A stretch of 18,199 bases of DNA from Caulobacteraceae bacterium (GTDB lineage Bacteria > Pseudomonadota > Alphaproteobacteria > Caulobacterales > Caulobacteraceae). A program made the translations under genes and the position numbers. Position 1 is the first letter of the stretch. Every line of letters begins with the position of its first letter. Positions 15,190 to 18,199 of the stretch are shown in pieces. The notes below the pieces were generated by a model that was given only the letters and a program-made list of their open reading frames with translations, did no database searches and had not been told where the DNA came from. The stretch lies in the NCBI GenBank assembly GCA_020852035.1, contig JADZBR010000202.1, positions 1 through 18,199 on the forward strand. The letters are read 5' to 3'.

Positions 15190-17115
15190 TCACCCCGGCA
15201 AGGCGAAGGCCACCAGTTGGTCGCCGCGCCTGGTGTCGGACTTGGAGTGGCCGCCGGCGGCGATCACCACAAACTGGCGGCCCTTCCAGACATAGGTCAT
15301 CGGCGTCGCCTGGCCGCCGGCTGGCAGCCGGCCTTTCCACAGCTCCTTGCCGGTCCCGATGTCGAAGGCGCGCAGGTAGTCGTCCATCGCCGCGCCGATG
15401 AACACCAGCCCGCCGCCGGTGACGATCGGCCCGCCGAAGTTGGGCGTGCCGACGCCGCGGACCACGAACTGCGACAGGGGCGCCAGGTCCCGCGTCGTGC
15501 CCAGGGGAATCTCCCAGAGGACCTTCCCGGTCTTCATGTCGACGGCGTGCAGCATGCCCCAGGGCGGCGGATTGCACGGCAGGCCGAGCGGCGAGAACAC
15601 GACCTCGCGCTTCATGCCGTAGGGCGCGCCGGTCTGCGGCGAGATCTCGGCCTCGAAGTCCGCCTCCTGCGCCGCGTCGACCTTGGCGGCCGGGATCAGG
15701 GTGATCTTGTGCAGGGCGCTGGAGGTGTTGACGATGGCCACGCCGCGTCGGGGATCGAAGGCCAGCCCGCCCCAGTTCACCCCGCCGCCGGTGAACGGAT
15801 AGACCAGCGAGCCTTTCAGGCTGGGCGGCGTGTAGAGCCCGCCGCGCTGGGCGCCGGCGATCAGCTTCTCGCAGGCCCCCCGATCCCAGGGGGTCAGGCC
15901 GTAGGCTTGCTTCGGCGCGATGTCGCTGGGCGCCCGCGGCTTTGGAGCGATCGGGAAGGGCTGGGTCGGCGACAGCGCCTCGCCCGGCGCGCCGGCCTGC
16001 GGGACCGGCCGCTCCACCACCGGGATGACCGGCGCGCCGGTCTGGCGATCGAGGGTGAACAGCAGCCCCTGCTTGGTCGGCTGCAGCACCGCGGCGGTGC
16101 GCCGGCCGCCATAGTCGATCTCGGCCAGAGTCGGCTGGGCCGGCACGTCGTAGTCCCAGACATCGTGGTGCGTGGTCTGGAAGCCCCAGACCCGGCGGCC
16201 GGTGCGCGCCTCCAGGGCGACCACCGAATTGGCGTCGCGGCCGTCGCCCTTGCGGGCCGAGCCGTAGAAGTCAGGGCTGGCGCTGGAGGTCGGCAGGACA
16301 ACGAGGCCGCGGGCCTCGTCCACCGACATCGGCGCCCAGACGTTGGCCGCGCCGGCGCGGAAATCCGGGCCGGCCTGGGCCAGAGGGGCGAAGCTCCACA
16401 GCGGCCGCCCGTCGCGCGCGTCATAGGCCCGGACCGTGCCGCGCACCTCGTCGACCCGCTGGTTGTCGTCGATCGAGGAGCCGACCACCACCACATCGCC
16501 GGCGATCACCGGGGCCGAGGTGATCTGCATGCCGCCGTTGCGCGCCAGCACCACGCCGGCGCCGACGTCCACGGTTCCCTTCGCCCCGAAGCCCGGGCAG
16601 AGCCGGCCGCTGGCCGCGTCGAGCGCGATCAGCCGGCGGTCGTTGGTGGCGGTGAAGATGCGCGCCGCGCACGGCTGCTCCGGCGGGGCCTGCGGGTCAC
16701 GCCAGAAGGCGACGCCGCGACAGACGACGTCGTTGGGATAGTTCACCGTCGGGTCGATCCGGGGATCGAAGCGCCACAGCTCCTTGCCCGTGCCGGGATC
16801 GAGGGCGGCGACCATGTTGAAGGGGGTGCAGATGTAGAGCCGGCCCTCGACCATGATCGGAGTGCCCTCGAAGGACGCCTTGTCCATCGCCTCGCCCTTG
16901 GCGGCCAGTTCGCCGCTCGACCAGGTCCAGGCGGTCTTCAGGTCGTCCACATTGGCCGGGGTGATCTGCGCGGCGGGCGAGAAGCGCTGGCCGCCGGCGT
17001 CGCCGCCGTAATAGGCCCAGCCGACATCCGCGACCGCCGCCGGCGGGGAAGGGGGCTTGCCGCAGCCGGCAAGGGCCAGAACCGCCAATGCGGCGACCGC
17101 GACGAGGCGCATCAT
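15190..17115 (-). CDS. Lipoprotein PQQ-dependent dehydrogenase (glucose dehydrogenase-like)
   Basis: 641 residues. The N-terminus is a lipoprotein signal with lipobox LAGC (Cys18), so the enzyme is predicted to be periplasmic and lipid-anchored. The rest matches the periplasmic domain of membrane-bound PQQ glucose dehydrogenases: WAYYGGDAGGQRFSP near 33-47, EGTP, ATNDRRLIALDAASGRLCPGFG, HHDVWDYDVPAQP (316-328) with the catalytic-type Asp, TKQGLLFTLDR with Lys348, TPNFGG, and the C-terminal GGHSKSDTRRGDQLVAFALP. The five-helix membrane anchor of E. coli Gcd is absent, so the lipoprotein form replaces it. The substrate is probably an aldose or alcohol but is not shown. Start: ATG at 17115 with GGAGG seven bases away; the next codon is also ATG. 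Electrons would go to ubiquinone or a cytochrome outside the window. Confidence 0.88.
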   Translation of the reverse strand: MMRLVAVAALAVLALAGCGKPPSPPAAVADVGWAYYGGDAGGQRFSPAAQITPANVDDLKTAWTWSSGELAAKGEAMDKASFEGTPIMVEGRLYICTPFNMVAALDPGTGKELWRFDPRIDPTVNYPNDVVCRGVAFWRDPQAPPEQPCAARIFTATNDRRLIALDAASGRLCPGFGAKGTVDVGAGVVLARNGGMQITSAPVIAGDVVVVGSSIDDNQRVDEVRGTVRAYDARDGRPLWSFAPLAQAGPDFRAGAANVWAPMSVDEARGLVVLPTSSASPDFYGSARKGDGRDANSVVALEARTGRRVWGFQTTHHDVWDYDVPAQPTLAEIDYGGRRTAAVLQPTKQGLLFTLDRQTGAPVIPVVERPVPQAGAPGEALSPTQPFPIAPKPRAPSDIAPKQAYGLTPWDRGACEKLIAGAQRGGLYTPPSLKGSLVYPFTGGGVNWGGLAFDPRRGVAIVNTSSALHKITLIPAAKVDAAQEADFEAEISPQTGAPYGMKREVVFSPLGLPCNPPPWGMLHAVDMKTGKVLWEIPLGTTRDLAPLSQFVVRGVGTPNFGGPIVTGGGLVFIGAAMDDYLRAFDIGTGKELWKGRLPAGGQATPMTYVWKGRQFVVIAAGGHSKSDTRRGDQLVAFALPG

Positions 17116-17144
17116 GTCCGATCCTCCCCCGAGGGTTTCGGGTC

Positions 17145-17172
17145 AGGCTAGCCTGCATGGCCGTTTCGGCAA
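17145..17172 (-). promoter_or_regulatory. Candidate promoter of the PQQ dehydrogenase gene
   Basis: On the minus strand TTGCCG (17172-17167) and GCTAGCC (17152-17146) are 14 bases apart, close to the Caulobacter housekeeping pattern TTGACG and GCTANA (family knowledge). AGGCTAGCCT is also a 10-base palindrome. The match is partial and visual. Confidence 0.3.
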
Positions 17173-17217
17173 CCCGCTCCCGCCCCACGGACTCTGGCCT
17201 CGCTGGCCCGCGCGCCT

Positions 17218-17223
17218 TATAGC
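17218..17223 (+). promoter_or_regulatory. Candidate -10 box of a leaderless hisD transcript
   Basis: TATAGC ends six bases before the ATG at 17230, so transcription would start at or next to the A of the start codon. The box lies in the loop of the inverted repeat GCGCGC (17210-17215) / GCGCGC (17222-17227). No convincing -35 and no Shine-Dalgarno are seen. Confidence 0.35.
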
Positions 17224-17229
17224 GCGCCC

Positions 17230-18199
17230 ATGCGACGCTTCTCGTTCCAGGACCCGGGCTTCGGCGCAGCCTTCCGCGCCTTCGTGGCCGAACGGCGCGA
17301 GACCCCGCCGGCCGTCGACGCCGCGGTGCGCGAGGTGTTGGCGGCGGTGCGCGAGCGGGGCCTCGAGGCGGTGCTGGAGTTCGGCCGCAGGTTCGACCGC
17401 GCCAATGTCGACGCCGGCAACATCCGCGTCTCGGCCGACGAGATCGCCGACGGCGCCGCCCAGTGCGCGCCGCCGGTCCGCGAGGCCATCGCCTTCGCCG
17501 CCGCCCGCATCCGCGCCTACCACGAGCGCCAGCGGCCGGCCGACCTGCGGTTCACCGACGAGGCCGGCGTCGAGCTGGGCTGGCGCTGGACGCCGCTGGA
17601 GGCGGTGGGCGTCTACGGGCCCGGCGGCCGGGCGGCCTATCCGTCGACGGTGCTGATGAACGCCGTGCCGGCCGCCGTCGCCGGCGTCGAGCGGATCGCG
17701 ATGGTGACGCCGCCGGGCCGGCTGGAGCCGGCGGTGCTGGCGGCCGCGCGGGAAGCCGGCGTCAGCGAGATCTGGCGGGTCGGCGGCGCCCAGGCGGTGG
17801 CTGCTTTGGCCTATGGCGCGGGGCCCATCGCGCCGGTGGACAAGATCGTCGGGCCGGGCAGCGACTACGTCACCGCCGCCAAACGGCAGGTCTATGGCGT
17901 GGTCGGCATCGACGCCCTGGCCGGCCCCTCGGAGATCGTGGTGGTGGCCGACGCCGCCAACGATCCGGAATGGATCGCCGCCGACCTGCTCTCGCAGGCC
18001 GAGCACGACCCGGCCGCGCAGTCGATCCTGATCACCGACGACGCGGCGTTCGCCGAACAGGTGGAAGCCGCCGTCGTGCGCCAGCTCGCGGACCTGGCGA
18101 CGGGCGAGGACGCCGCCGCGTCGTGGCGCGCTCACGGGGCGGGGGTGATCGCGCCGCGGGACGCCGCGCCCGCGCTGGGCGCCCTGATCGCCCCCGAGC
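17230..18199 (+). CDS. hisD: Histidinol dehydrogenase (3' partial)
   Basis: Catalyses the last two steps of histidine biosynthesis, oxidising L-histidinol to L-histidine with NAD+, Zn-dependent, in the cytoplasm. 323 residues are visible of about 430; the C-terminus lies beyond the window. Seen: VGVYGPGGRAAYPSTVLMN (127-144), VGGAQAVAALAYG, VDKIVGPG, DALAGPSEIVVVAD, and SQAEHDP with Gln256 and His259 as zinc-ligand positions. At 209-213 the sequence is GPGSDYV where the family usually has GPGN, a substitution I note but cannot interpret. The ATG at 17230 is chosen because it opens with the family's RRFSF pattern. No Shine-Dalgarno is seen. In relatives it directly follows murA-DUF2948; here the quinoprotein gene intervenes. 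Confidence 0.95.
   Translation, partial: MRRFSFQDPGFGAAFRAFVAERRETPPAVDAAVREVLAAVRERGLEAVLEFGRRFDRANVDAGNIRVSADEIADGAAQCAPPVREAIAFAAARIRAYHERQRPADLRFTDEAGVELGWRWTPLEAVGVYGPGGRAAYPSTVLMNAVPAAVAGVERIAMVTPPGRLEPAVLAAAREAGVSEIWRVGGAQAVAALAYGAGPIAPVDKIVGPGSDYVTAAKRQVYGVVGIDALAGPSEIVVVADAANDPEWIAADLLSQAEHDPAAQSILITDDAAFAEQVEAAVVRQLADLATGEDAAASWRAHGAGVIAPRDAAPALGALIAPE

Noticed and set aside
17143..18135. Long open frame of about 330 residues on the minus strand over hisD
   Set aside because: It is a shadow of the GC-rich hisD gene. Its translation is Arg/His/Gly-rich with no family features, while the plus strand carries a clear HisD.

Overview
This window is GC-rich alphaproteobacterial chromosome, most likely Caulobacteraceae (Phenylobacterium or Caulobacter). 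The evidence is the murA - DUF2948 - hisD gene order, the YghU-type transferase and CYP153 P450, many palindromic intergenic repeats, and at least two genes whose best promoter candidates predict leaderless mRNAs. I inferred the lineage from protein motifs and gene order, not from a database search.

Left part (1-6.3 kb): the 3' part of a 2OG-Fe(II) oxygenase-like gene (+) converges on a two-gene methylmalonyl-CoA mutase operon (-; small subunit, then large subunit, joined by an ATGA overlap). Divergent from it is a nitronate monooxygenase (+), which converges on a VOC protein and an MFS permease (-). Middle part (7.5-11.9 kb): an orphan phage-type DUF2793 gene, a MarR regulator overlapping a DHA2 multidrug-type exporter (with an operator-like palindrome inside the promoter), a tRNA-Thr(GGU), and a YghU-type glutathione transferase converging on a CYP153 P450. 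Right part (13.2-18.2 kb): a 41-aa conserved-looking small ORF, murA and DUF2948 (+), a lipoprotein PQQ dehydrogenase on the opposite strand, and the start of hisD (+), which runs off the window.

The most striking feature is a set of composite palindromic repeats. Copies sit between genes at 585-725, 4523-4686, 5773-5931, 7607-7711, 8548-8655 and 11759-11867. A related 141-bp element (2801-2941) lies inside the methylmalonyl-CoA mutase large-subunit gene, where it adds exactly 47 codons without breaking the frame. It resembles the protein-coding palindromic elements known from Rickettsia, in a lineage where I know of no description of them. The intergenic copies keep paired arms, hairpins and asymmetric spacers, so they look like a mobilised family and not chance terminators. 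No transposase is present here to explain their spread.

Functionally the window mixes housekeeping (peptidoglycan and histidine biosynthesis, tRNA) with carbon oxidation (propionyl/methylmalonyl-CoA, nitronates, alkanes or fatty acids through CYP153, a PQQ dehydrogenase) and export or detoxification (MarR/DHA2, YghU, VOC).
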